Shown: positions 6,959 to 14,674 of the stretch, piece after piece
How the letters are laid out: each line of letters starts with the position of its first letter
How positions within the stretch are numbered: the stretch's first letter is position 1
NCBI GenBank assembly: GCA_035519675.1
Contig: DATIWB010000002.1
Location: 1 to 64,000, forward strand
Direction of reading: 5' to 3'
Length of the DNA stretch: 64,000 nucleotides
Origin: RPRB01 sp035519675
GTDB lineage: Bacteria; Myxococcota; Myxococcia; Myxococcales; Myxococcaceae
The notes under the pieces: model-generated
The model's input: the letters and a program-made list of their open reading frames with translations, nothing else
Told to the model about the DNA's origin: nothing
Databases searched by the model: none
Program-made: the position numbers and the translations under genes

Positions 6959-8946
6959 GCCCGGAGCGGCTCCGGCTGGTGCTCCGCGACCTCGCCGCCG
7001 GCTCGGCCTTCGGGGCGATGGCCATCTCGGCGCAGGTGCCGCTGTGGACGGTGGCGCTCTTCGCCGTCGCCCTGGTGGTGGCGGTCGCCGGGCGCCGCCC
7101 GCTGGCCGACGGGCGGCTGAGCGCGGTGGCGCTCCTGGTGGCGGTGGTGATCCTCTACGCCGCGGTCATGGTGGAGCAGCTGGACCTGGTGGTGGCGGCG
7201 TGCACCACCGCGTCCCTGCTCACCGCGCAGCGGATGCTGTCGCGTCCCACCGCGCGGACGACGGACCAGGTCCACTTGGCGTCCCTGCTGATGATTGCCG
7301 GCGGCGCGGTGCTGAGCGCCGACCTCCTCTTCGCCCTCTGCCTCTTCCTCTACGCGGTGCTGGCCGTCCTCTCGCAGGGCCTGTCGGTCTTGGCGGAGGC
7401 GGGCGGTGGTCCCTTCCCCCCGGTGGGCCGGGTGCTGCGGCCGCTCGCCGCCGGGGTCACCCTGTCGATGGCGGGCGCGCTGGCCTTCTTCGTCCTCTTC
7501 CCCCGGCTGTCCTGGAACGTGGCCGCGCGGCGCGGCGGCCCGTCGCTGGGAGCGGCCACCACCGGCTTCGCCGACGGGCTCCGGCTGGGCGGCACCGGGC
7601 TCCTCAAGTCCAATCCCCGGGTGGTGTTCCGGGCGCGCATCGACCCCGACCCTGGCTCGGAGCAGCTCGACGCGTACTGGGTGGGCCGGCGATTCGACGT
7701 GTTCGACGGCGTGCAGTGGTCGGCGAGCGGGCGCCCGGGGGCCCCGGCACGGCAGGTGGTCCTGGGCTCGGCGGAGCCGAACCTCGTGCGTCAGGAGATC
7801 GATCTGCTGCCGGCGTACGGAAGCCGGACCCTGGTCGCGCTGGACGCGCCGGTCATCTTCGGCGACGCCGAGTCGCACCAGGCCACCTTCAGCGTGCGCA
7901 CCGAGCTGGTGCCCTCCGGCGATCGCGAGGTCCGTCTGGTGGGGCCGTCCGAGCACCTCACCTACCGGGCGTTCAGCGCCACCGACCGGGCCGTCCTCCG
8001 GGCGACCGGCGACGGCGAGCGGGCGCGCCGGCTGCAGCTGCCGGCCCGGCTCGACCCCCGCATCCCCGCCCTGGCCTCGACGCTGAGCGAGGGCGCGGTC
8101 GGAGATCGGGCCGTCGCCCGGCAGCTCGAGCGCGCGCTGCAGTCCGGCTATGCATACACGCTGGAGCTTCCGGGCCGGGTGAAGGACCCGCTCGCCGACT
8201 TCTTCTTCGACCGGCGAGCGGGACACTGCGAGGACTTCGCCACCGCGCTCGCGGTGCTGCTGCGGAGCCGGCAGATCCCGGCGCGGGTGGTGGTGGGGTT
8301 CCACGGCGGCGAGCGCGCCGCCGGCGAGTACCTGATCCGGGCTGGCGACGCCCACGCCTGGGTGGAGGCGGAGGTCGACGGGCACGTCCTGCGGCTGGAC
8401 GCGACGCCGCCGCAGCACCGATCGGCGGCCGGTTCCGGGGTCACTGGCTGGCTCCTGGCCCGGTGGGAGGCGCTGCAGATCCGCTGGCTCGACCGGGTGG
8501 TGGAGTACTCGCTCTCGGACCAGGCCCGGCTGGCCCAGGGCATCCAGTGGAAGACCGGTGAGAGCCATGCCAGCCCGACCGCCAGGAGGCCAGACGGGAG
8601 CGTGGCCGTCGCCCTGGGAATCCTCGCAGCAGCGTTCCTCCTCGCCGCCCTCCTCGGCCGCAGAGCCGCGGCGGGGGATGCCGCGGCGCTGGGGCGCACG
8701 CTGCATCGGCTGCTGCGGCGGCGCGGACGCCTCGGCCCCGCCGGCTGGCTGGACGGGGCGCGGGTGGAGGAGGCGGAGCTCGCCCCGGTGCGCGAGGGCA
8801 TCGAGCGCTACCGGGAGGCGCGCTTCGGACGCCGTCCGCTCGGCCCGGGCGAGCGGCGACGTCTGGTCCGGCAGGCCAGACAGGCGCTGCGCAGCGATGC
8901 CTCCCCTTCCGCTCCGCGGCCGTCGCCTCCAACGTCCAGGGCGTGA
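6955..8946 (+). CDS. TgpA-type membrane transglutaminase-like protein (DUF3488)
   Basis: A 663-residue inner-membrane protein with several N-terminal helices (about residues 10-190), a large periplasmic transglutaminase-like domain and a last helix near residue 550. The catalytic Cys is in RAGHCEDFATAL, the His in GDAHAWVEAE and the Asp in LRLDATPP, so the Cys-His-Asp triad of the papain-like transglutaminase fold is complete. Relatives such as TgpA act on periplasmic proteins or the cell envelope. A cytosolic C-terminal DUF4129-like tail follows the last helix. It is the third gene of the moxR operon, joined to DUF58 by an ATGA overlap. Confidence 0.88.
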   Translation: MSPERLRLVLRDLAAGSAFGAMAISAQVPLWTVALFAVALVVAVAGRRPLADGRLSAVALLVAVVILYAAVMVEQLDLVVAACTTASLLTAQRMLSRPTARTTDQVHLASLLMIAGGAVLSADLLFALCLFLYAVLAVLSQGLSVLAEAGGGPFPPVGRVLRPLAAGVTLSMAGALAFFVLFPRLSWNVAARRGGPSLGAATTGFADGLRLGGTGLLKSNPRVVFRARIDPDPGSEQLDAYWVGRRFDVFDGVQWSASGRPGAPARQVVLGSAEPNLVRQEIDLLPAYGSRTLVALDAPVIFGDAESHQATFSVRTELVPSGDREVRLVGPSEHLTYRAFSATDRAVLRATGDGERARRLQLPARLDPRIPALASTLSEGAVGDRAVARQLERALQSGYAYTLELPGRVKDPLADFFFDRRAGHCEDFATALAVLLRSRQIPARVVVGFHGGERAAGEYLIRAGDAHAWVEAEVDGHVLRLDATPPQHRSAAGSGVTGWLLARWEALQIRWLDRVVEYSLSDQARLAQGIQWKTGESHASPTARRPDGSVAVALGILAAAFLLAALLGRRAAAGDAAALGRTLHRLLRRRGRLGPAGWLDGARVEEAELAPVREGIERYREARFGRRPLGPGERRRLVRQARQALRSDASPSAPRPSPPTSRA

Positions 8947-9143
8947 CGACACCGCCCGAGCTTCCGCGTCCTCCCGCCCCACCCACCGACGTCCCGTCCG
9001 TCCCGGCCCCGGAGATCCGTCCCTACACCGGCGTCGAGGATCGGCCCGGCCAGAGCTCCCCCGAGGTGCAGCCCGAGCGCCACCGTCCCGAGGAGCCGGA
9101 ACCACCCGGGCCCCCGCATGTTCCCCCGACCCCCGGGCCGTGA
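8943..9143 (+). CDS. Possible proline-rich small protein at the end of the moxR operon
   Basis: GTG at 8943 overlaps the stop of the transglutaminase gene (GTGA) and opens 66 codons that are about one-third proline (MTTPPELPRPPAPPTDVPSV and so on). I recognise no family. Coupling to the operon argues for translation, but Pro-rich frames arise easily in GC-rich spacers, so this may be non-coding leader DNA ahead of rpoH. Confidence 0.3.
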   Translation: MTTPPELPRPPAPPTDVPSVPAPEIRPYTGVEDRPGQSSPEVQPERHRPEEPEPPGPPHVPPTPGP

Positions 9144-9243
9144 GGTCGAGCCGCCGAGGAGCTGGAGCCCTGGCGTTTCTACAGAGTCGCGGCGGGCTGC
9201 GCACGGGGCGGCCCTGATTTCGCCGGCTTCCGGCGGCGGCGCG

Positions 9244-9259
9244 TGGCACCCACCTTGCT
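9244..9259 (+). promoter_or_regulatory. Sigma-54 (-24/-12) promoter upstream of rpoH
   Basis: The sequence TGGCAC-CCACC-TTGCT has the essential GG and GC dinucleotides exactly 10 bases apart and matches the sigma-54 consensus at nearly every conserved position. Transcription would begin near 9270, giving a leader of about 38 bases before rpoH ATG 9308. A small hairpin, CGGGGT-loop-ACCCCG (9268-9286), would sit at the start of the transcript. It implies activation by an NtrC-type regulator whose enhancer site I cannot identify. Confidence 0.7.
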
Positions 9260-9307
9260 CATCGGCCCGGGGTCGTCGCAACCCCGAACCCCATGGAGAC
9301 GTCCAGA

Positions 9308-10186
9308 ATGCAGCTCGCCTCCGAGCACTCCGTCACGCCCGGTTCGCTCTCGCTCTACCTCTCCGAGATCAACCGCTACTCCCTGCTGAAGGTCGAGGAG
9401 GAGCAGAAGCTGGCCCGCCGGTTCGCCAAGGGAGACCTCCAGGCTGGCCACTGTCTGGTCACCGCAAACCTCAGATTCGTGGTGAAGGTTGCCTACGAGT
9501 ACCGCTCCTACGGCATCCGGATGTCCGACCTCATCCAGGAGGGGAACATCGGGTTGATGAAGGCGGTGCAGAAGTTCGACGCCGACAAGGGGATCCGTCT
9601 CATCTCCTACGCGGTCTGGTGGATCCGGGCCTACATCCAGAACTACATCCTCAAGTCGTGGTCGCTGGTGAAGCTGGGGACCACCCAGGCCCAGCGGAAG
9701 CTGTTCTTCAGCCTGGCCCGCACCCGCCGCGAGCTGGAGAAGCACAACGCCGGAGACGGCGCGATCCCGGTGGAGGAGATCGCCCGACGGCTGCGGGTGA
9801 AGCCCACCGAGGTCCGGGAGATGGAGCAGCGGATGGGCGGGCGCGACCTGTCGCTCGACGCGCCGATCGGCGAGGACGGCAGCAGCACCCACGTGGACTT
9901 CGTGGCCTCCGCCGCCCAGGGGCAGGACGAGGAGGTGGCGGACAAGGAGGAAGCGGGGATGATCAACGCCCGGGTGCGAACCGCGCTGACCCGGCTCGAC
10001 CCCCGCGAGCGCTTCATCATCGAGCAGCGGGTGATGAACGAGCGCCCGATGACCCTCAAGGAGCTGGGGGAGCATTTCGGCTTCAGCCGGGAGCGGGCCC
10101 GCCAGCTGGAGATCCGCGCCAAGGACAAGCTCAAGGCCGAGCTGGCGGCGCTGATGGCCGAGGTGGAGCCCGAGGCGGCGGCATAG
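9308..10186 (+). CDS. rpoH: RNA polymerase heat-shock-type sigma factor (sigma-32 family)
   Basis: A 292-residue group of sigma regions 1.2 to 4.2. Region 2 is intact (NLRFVVKVAYEYRSYG, DLIQEGNIGLMKAVQKFD, ISYAVWWIRAYIQ), the stretch QRKLFFSLAR corresponds to the RpoH box that distinguishes sigma-32, and region 4 ends FGFSRERARQLEIRAKDKL. It directs core polymerase to stress promoters; myxobacterial relatives have been named SigB/SigC and take part in development. ATG 9308 is preferred because GGAG lies 9 bases upstream (9295-9298). ATG 9293 is possible and would add five residues. A sigma-54 promoter precedes it. Confidence 0.93.
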   Translation: MQLASEHSVTPGSLSLYLSEINRYSLLKVEEEQKLARRFAKGDLQAGHCLVTANLRFVVKVAYEYRSYGIRMSDLIQEGNIGLMKAVQKFDADKGIRLISYAVWWIRAYIQNYILKSWSLVKLGTTQAQRKLFFSLARTRRELEKHNAGDGAIPVEEIARRLRVKPTEVREMEQRMGGRDLSLDAPIGEDGSSTHVDFVASAAQGQDEEVADKEEAGMINARVRTALTRLDPRERFIIEQRVMNERPMTLKELGEHFGFSRERARQLEIRAKDKLKAELAALMAEVEPEAAA

Positions 10187-10228
10187 CCGGTCGGCAGGGT
10201 CGTCGGGTAGAAGGGGCGGCTCGCCCCG

Positions 10229-12718
10229 ATGGAAGACTCCGCCCCCGCCCGAGCGACGGCGCCGCCCGAGCGCTCAGCGTCGTTCGCCCCGATGCCCCGG
10301 GAGCTCACGGTGCGCGGCCTGGTGCTGGGCAGCGTGCTGGGGGTGATGTTCGCCGCGAGCTCGGTGTACCTGTCGGTGAAGGTCGGCCTGACGGTCTCGG
10401 CCTCCATCCCGGTGGCGGTGCTGTCCATCGCGCTGTTCCGGGTCCTTGGCCGCTCCTCGGTGCTCGAGAACTGCATGGTGCAGACGACCGGCTCGGCGGG
10501 CGAGTCGCTGGCCTTCGGCATCGCCACCGCCCTCCCGGCGCTGCTCTTCATGGGCTACGAGCTGGATCTGCTGCACGCCTTCCTGGTGGCGCTGCTGGGC
10601 GGGGTGCTGGGCGTGCTGATGATGATCCCCCTCCGGCACGGTCTGGTGGTCCAGGAGCACGCCACGCTCCGCTTTCCCGAGGGGACCGCCTGCGCCGAGG
10701 TGCTCGAGGCGGGTGAGCGCGGCGGGACCGTCGCCCGGCTGGTGGTCTCCGGATTCCTCATCGGTGCGGTCTACAAGCTGGCCTATGCGGGCTTCCGGCT
10801 GTGGCGGGAGATCGTCGGGGGGCTGCTCGGGTCGGTGCAGCGGCTGGCCGACGGGAGCGTGGTCCGGCACGGCTTCCCCGGGGCGTCCCTCTCCATGGAG
10901 ATCAGCCCCGAGCTGCTGGGGGTGGGCTACATCATCGGTCCCCGGGTCGCGGGCATCACCTTCGCCGGCGGGGTGCTCAGCTTCCTGGTGCTGATCCCGC
11001 TGATCCGCTTCTTCGGCGAAGGGCTCACCACTCCCCTGCTCTCAGCGGAGGGGACCCTCATCCGGGACATGGGGCCGGACGAGATCCACCGTGCCTACGT
11101 GCTCTACATCGGCGCGGGGGCGGTGGCCACCGGCGGCCTGATCAGCCTCCTCCGCTCGATGCCGAGCATCCTCGAGGCCTTTCGCCGCGGGCTGCGAACC
11201 TTCCTCGCCTCCCGGCGGGGACAGACGGTGGCCATCGAGCGGACCGAGCAGGACCTGCCGATCACCCTCGTGCTCGGAGGGTCCTTGCTCCTGGTGGTGC
11301 TCATCTGGCTCGCGCCGCCGCTGCACGTGAACCTCGTCTCCGCGCTGCTCATCGTGGTGGCCGGGTTCTTCTTCGTCACCGTGAGCTCGCGGATCACCGG
11401 CGAGATCGGCAGCTCCTCCAACCCCATCTCGGGGATGACCGTCGCCACCCTGCTGGTGACCTGCCTCATCTACCTGCTGCTGGGGTGGACCACGCCGGAC
11501 GACCGATTCATGGCGCTCACCACCGCGGCCATCGTCGGCATCGCCGCGAGCAACGGTGGAACGACGGCCCAGGACCTCAAGACCGCCCAGCTGGTCGGCG
11601 CCACCCCCAGCCGGCAGCAGATCGCGATCTTCGTCGGGGTGGTGACCTCGGCGGTGTTCATCGGGCCGGTGCTGGCGGCGGTGAACCGCGGCGAGACGGC
11701 GACGGTGCCGGAGAGCCATCCAGGCATCCGGGTGACGCACCCCTCTGGCGAGCAGATGGTTCAGCGCGAGTTCGCCTTCGCTCCGGGCCGCGGCGTCTTC
11801 TCCGGGTCGACCCTCACCGGGGAGGAGCTCGCGCAGCAGCTGTGGGGGCGGGGGCTGGAGGTCCGCCTCGACGGGAAGGGCGTACCGTCCGCGATCCGGA
11901 CGTTCCGGGCCGACCTGACCGCCGCGACTCTCGCCTCCGAGGAGGTCCGGACCCGGGAGGAGCACCTCGCCGAGCCGCGGGGGAGCCGGACCACGCTCGG
12001 TCGCCTCGGCTCCATCGGCGAGCCGCAGCAGCGCCGCCTCCAGGTGGGGTACGTCCGCAACGACGCGCCGATCCCCACCGGAAAGTACCTGAGCGACGGG
12101 GCGGGGAACATCGAGTACGTGGTGGACCCGGGCATCGGGGGCAGGGTGGCCGAGGTACACGGGGTGAAGCTCACCCGCTTCGAGGCGCCCAAGGCCCGGC
12201 TGTTCTCGTTGATCATCGACGGGATCCTCACCCGCAAGCTTCCCTGGGACCTGGTCCTGCTCGGGGTGGCCCTGGCAGCGATGCTGGAGATGTCGGGGGT
12301 CTCCTCGCTGCCGTTCGCGGTGGGCGTGTACCTGCCGGTCTCCACCAGCGCGCCGCTGTTCGTCGGCGGGGTGGTGCGCTGGTGGGTGGACCGCCGGCGA
12401 CCCAGCGCCGAGTCGGACGCCAGTCCGGGCACCCTGCTCGCCTCGGGGTACATCGCCGGCGGCTCGCTGGCCGGAGTGGTCATCAACCTGCTGCACATCC
12501 CGGCCGGTGGGTCGTGGATCGACGCGCTGGACGTGCCCGCTCGCCTGGCCGGACGCCCCGGGTGGATCGCGCGGCTGGTGGAGGCGGTGGGGGACTCCCC
12601 GCGGGCGCACCCCGCGGCGTCGATCGGCCTGGGGCTGCTGCTCTTCGGGCTGCTGGCCGTCCACCTCGGCCGGGTGGCGCTCCGGACCCGGGAGGCGGAA
12701 GGCCCACATTCGGTCTAG
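10229..12718 (+). CDS. OPT-family oligopeptide transporter with an enlarged loop
   Basis: An 829-residue polytopic inner-membrane protein. The N-terminal ELTVRGLVLGSVLGVMFAAS, SASIPVAVLSIALFR and the ENCMVQTTGSAGES stretch are typical of OPT transporters, which move small peptides or metal chelates into the cell. RFPEGTACAEVLEAG and SNGGTTAQDLKTAQLVGATP are further family hallmarks. Bacterial OPT proteins are usually about 600-700 residues. Here roughly residues 485-660 form a hydrophilic insertion between membrane segments (from VNRGETATVPESHPG to KLTRFEAPKARLF). The gene is followed after 13 bases by the HEAT-repeat gene. Confidence 0.9.
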   Translation: MEDSAPARATAPPERSASFAPMPRELTVRGLVLGSVLGVMFAASSVYLSVKVGLTVSASIPVAVLSIALFRVLGRSSVLENCMVQTTGSAGESLAFGIATALPALLFMGYELDLLHAFLVALLGGVLGVLMMIPLRHGLVVQEHATLRFPEGTACAEVLEAGERGGTVARLVVSGFLIGAVYKLAYAGFRLWREIVGGLLGSVQRLADGSVVRHGFPGASLSMEISPELLGVGYIIGPRVAGITFAGGVLSFLVLIPLIRFFGEGLTTPLLSAEGTLIRDMGPDEIHRAYVLYIGAGAVATGGLISLLRSMPSILEAFRRGLRTFLASRRGQTVAIERTEQDLPITLVLGGSLLLVVLIWLAPPLHVNLVSALLIVVAGFFFVTVSSRITGEIGSSSNPISGMTVATLLVTCLIYLLLGWTTPDDRFMALTTAAIVGIAASNGGTTAQDLKTAQLVGATPSRQQIAIFVGVVTSAVFIGPVLAAVNRGETATVPESHPGIRVTHPSGEQMVQREFAFAPGRGVFSGSTLTGEELAQQLWGRGLEVRLDGKGVPSAIRTFRADLTAATLASEEVRTREEHLAEPRGSRTTLGRLGSIGEPQQRRLQVGYVRNDAPIPTGKYLSDGAGNIEYVVDPGIGGRVAEVHGVKLTRFEAPKARLFSLIIDGILTRKLPWDLVLLGVALAAMLEMSGVSSLPFAVGVYLPVSTSAPLFVGGVVRWWVDRRRPSAESDASPGTLLASGYIAGGSLAGVVINLLHIPAGGSWIDALDVPARLAGRPGWIARLVEAVGDSPRAHPAASIGLGLLLFGLLAVHLGRVALRTREAEGPHSV

Positions 12719-12731
12719 ACTCGCCGGTGCG

Positions 12732-14492
12732 TTGACTGCCGCGACCGACGCTGCTCCCACACCCGATCCGCTCGCCGACCCGGAGAACCGGCACCGGCTC
12801 GAGCTGGCGAAGGGCTTCGCCTTCCAGCTGCTCAAGGGCATCAAGCAGATCGGCATGTACCGGCACAACGAGAGCCGGTACACCGAGTACCTCTCCAAGG
12901 CCCACGAGGCGATCAAGCAGTACACCGACCGCTTCGGACCGCTGATCTTCAAGGTGGAGCAGCAGAACTTCACCCTCTTCGAGCAGCCGCTGTTCAGCGA
13001 GGACACTCCGCTGCCCTTCAAGTTCTGGCGGGACGGGATCCGCCAGTTCATCTTCCGGCCGGACCTGAGGGCGGACGAGCTGTTGACCTTCACCCTGGTG
13101 GCGCTGAGCGACGTGGAGAAGCAGGGCGAGGACACGGTGGCCCAGCTGTGGCGCTCCCCGCTCGACCACCTGGAATACGTGGTGGTGGAAGGGTTCAAGG
13201 TCGACGGCTTCACCGACGAGGAGGTGCAGGTCGCGGTCGACAAGATCGTCGAGTACCTCTACTCGCGGCTGCGCAGCCATTCCGACGACTTCCTCCGCTT
13301 CGCCCGGGTGACCGCCGAAGATCTCGAATTGAAGCTGGAGGGCGTGGATCAGGTCCGGGGCGCGGTGATCGCCGGGGCCACCGCGAGCGACGAGCTCAAG
13401 GCGGAGCTGCAGAAGGAGATCGCCGAGGAGGAGCACAGCCGCCTCTTCCCCAAGCTGGTCTCGTCCATCTTCCAGGTGGCCGAGGCCGGGGTGGACGACC
13501 CCGAGCTGCTGGAGGAGATGTTCTTCCAGCTCCTGGACGCGCTGCTCCTCCAGGAGGACTTCGCGATCATCAACCAGATCGTCCTCAAGCTCCGGGCGAT
13601 GGAGGACCGTCCGGGGATGAGCGGCATCCGCCGGCTGAAGGCCACCTTCGTGGAGAAGATGGGCGAGGAGCAGCGCCTGGTCCGGGTGGCCGACGTGCTC
13701 CGCGCCGCGCGCCCGGGAGTGCTGGCGGACATCGGCCGGTACCTGGGCTCGCTGCAGCCGAGCACGATGCCCATCCTGCTCGAGGTGCTGGAGACGCTGG
13801 ACGCGCCGGAGCACCGGCTGGTGCTCTGCGACGTGATCGCCGAGTTCTGCAAGGTGAGCGCCACCGAGGTCATCCAGCGGCTGTCGTCGGAGCGGCCGAT
13901 GACGGTGCGGGACATGGTCTACGTGCTCGAACGCGCCCAGCATCCGGACCGGATGCAGCTCTTCGGGCGGGTGCTGAAGCACCGGAACCTCGCGGTCCGG
14001 CTGGACGTGATGGGGACCATCGCCCGTGGCCGGAGCGTCGAGTCACGGCGGCTGATCGCCGAGGCGCTGAAGGACGAGAACCCGCAGGTGCGGGTGCAGG
14101 CGGCGCGGCTGCTGCCGGAGTACGACCGGGAGCAGGCCTACCTCGACCTGGTCACGGTGCTGAAGGGCAAGGACTTCAAGAAGCGGAGCGCCGAGGAGCA
14201 GGCGGCCTTCTACACCGCGCTGGGGAGCACCGGGCTACCCACGGCGATCTCCCTGATGACCCAGCTGCTGGCCGAGAAGCCCCAGCTCTGGAACCGGGCG
14301 CGGGTGCTGGAGGCGAAGCTGCTGGCGGTGCACGGGCTGGCGGGGGTGCAGTCGATCCAGTCCTACAGGGCGCTGCAGGCGGTCGTGGACGACCGGAGCC
14401 AGCCCTCGGAGGTGCTGGTGGCCGCCCGGCGGGCGCTGGGCGAGACGCGGCGGAAGCTCTTCGGTGACGCAGCGGCGCAGGAGGCGGGCTGA
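12732..14492 (+). CDS. HEAT-repeat protein with an uncharacterised N-terminal module
   Basis: A roughly 586-residue soluble protein. The N-terminal 250 residues include LLKGIKQIGMYRHNESRY, VEQQNFTLFEQPLF and FRPDLRADELLTF. These resemble in spacing the N-terminus of the next gene. The rest is a run of helical hairpins of HEAT type (for example SVESRRLIAEALKDENPQVR and VQAARLLPEYD), a scaffold for protein binding. No enzyme motif is seen. The start is uncertain: TTG 12732 is the first start codon after the transporter stop, but it lacks a clear ribosome site. The stop codon TGA (14490-14492) touches the inverted repeat of the element that follows. Confidence 0.75.
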   Translation: MTAATDAAPTPDPLADPENRHRLELAKGFAFQLLKGIKQIGMYRHNESRYTEYLSKAHEAIKQYTDRFGPLIFKVEQQNFTLFEQPLFSEDTPLPFKFWRDGIRQFIFRPDLRADELLTFTLVALSDVEKQGEDTVAQLWRSPLDHLEYVVVEGFKVDGFTDEEVQVAVDKIVEYLYSRLRSHSDDFLRFARVTAEDLELKLEGVDQVRGAVIAGATASDELKAELQKEIAEEEHSRLFPKLVSSIFQVAEAGVDDPELLEEMFFQLLDALLLQEDFAIINQIVLKLRAMEDRPGMSGIRRLKATFVEKMGEEQRLVRVADVLRAARPGVLADIGRYLGSLQPSTMPILLEVLETLDAPEHRLVLCDVIAEFCKVSATEVIQRLSSERPMTVRDMVYVLERAQHPDRMQLFGRVLKHRNLAVRLDVMGTIARGRSVESRRLIAEALKDENPQVRVQAARLLPEYDREQAYLDLVTVLKGKDFKKRSAEEQAAFYTALGSTGLPTAISLMTQLLAEKPQLWNRARVLEAKLLAVHGLAGVQSIQSYRALQAVVDDRSQPSEVLVAARRALGETRRKLFGDAAAQEAG

Positions 14493-14673
14493 GTGCCTCG
14501 ACCGGGGTGTACTGATCGCTTCGACGGCCGATCGTCTCGCTGCGACGCGCAGACTCGGCCCTGTGCTGCTCGATGTGCCACGAGGCACGCCTCCGCTGCT
14601 CGTCCCTCGTGTGCGCCGTCTCGCTTCGGTCTCTGCCATCTCGCCATGCTCACGACACCCCGGTCGAGGCACT
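14492..14673 (+). mobile_element. MITE-like inverted-repeat element, copy 1 (between the HEAT and HD genes)
   Basis: The ends AGTGCCTCGACCGGGGTGT (14492-14510) and its exact reverse complement (14655-14673) form perfect 19-bp terminal inverted repeats around 144 bases. The right end is followed by AG, making CTAG, while the left flank reads TGAG. A second, shorter member lies at 34642-34773; the first 87 or so bases align at about 80% identity in the same orientation. The element begins at the stop codon of the HEAT gene and its right repeat supplies GAGG 5 bases before the GTG of the HD gene. It encodes nothing recognisable. It is probably a non-autonomous insertion, although a structured intercistronic RNA is also possible. 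Confidence 0.8.
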
Positions 14674-14674
14674 A

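Noticed and set aside
14492..14673. The hairpin-forming segment as a tRNA or other known structured RNA
   Set aside because: No T-loop, anticodon arm or CCA-like end is present, and its structure is explained by long terminal inverted repeats.
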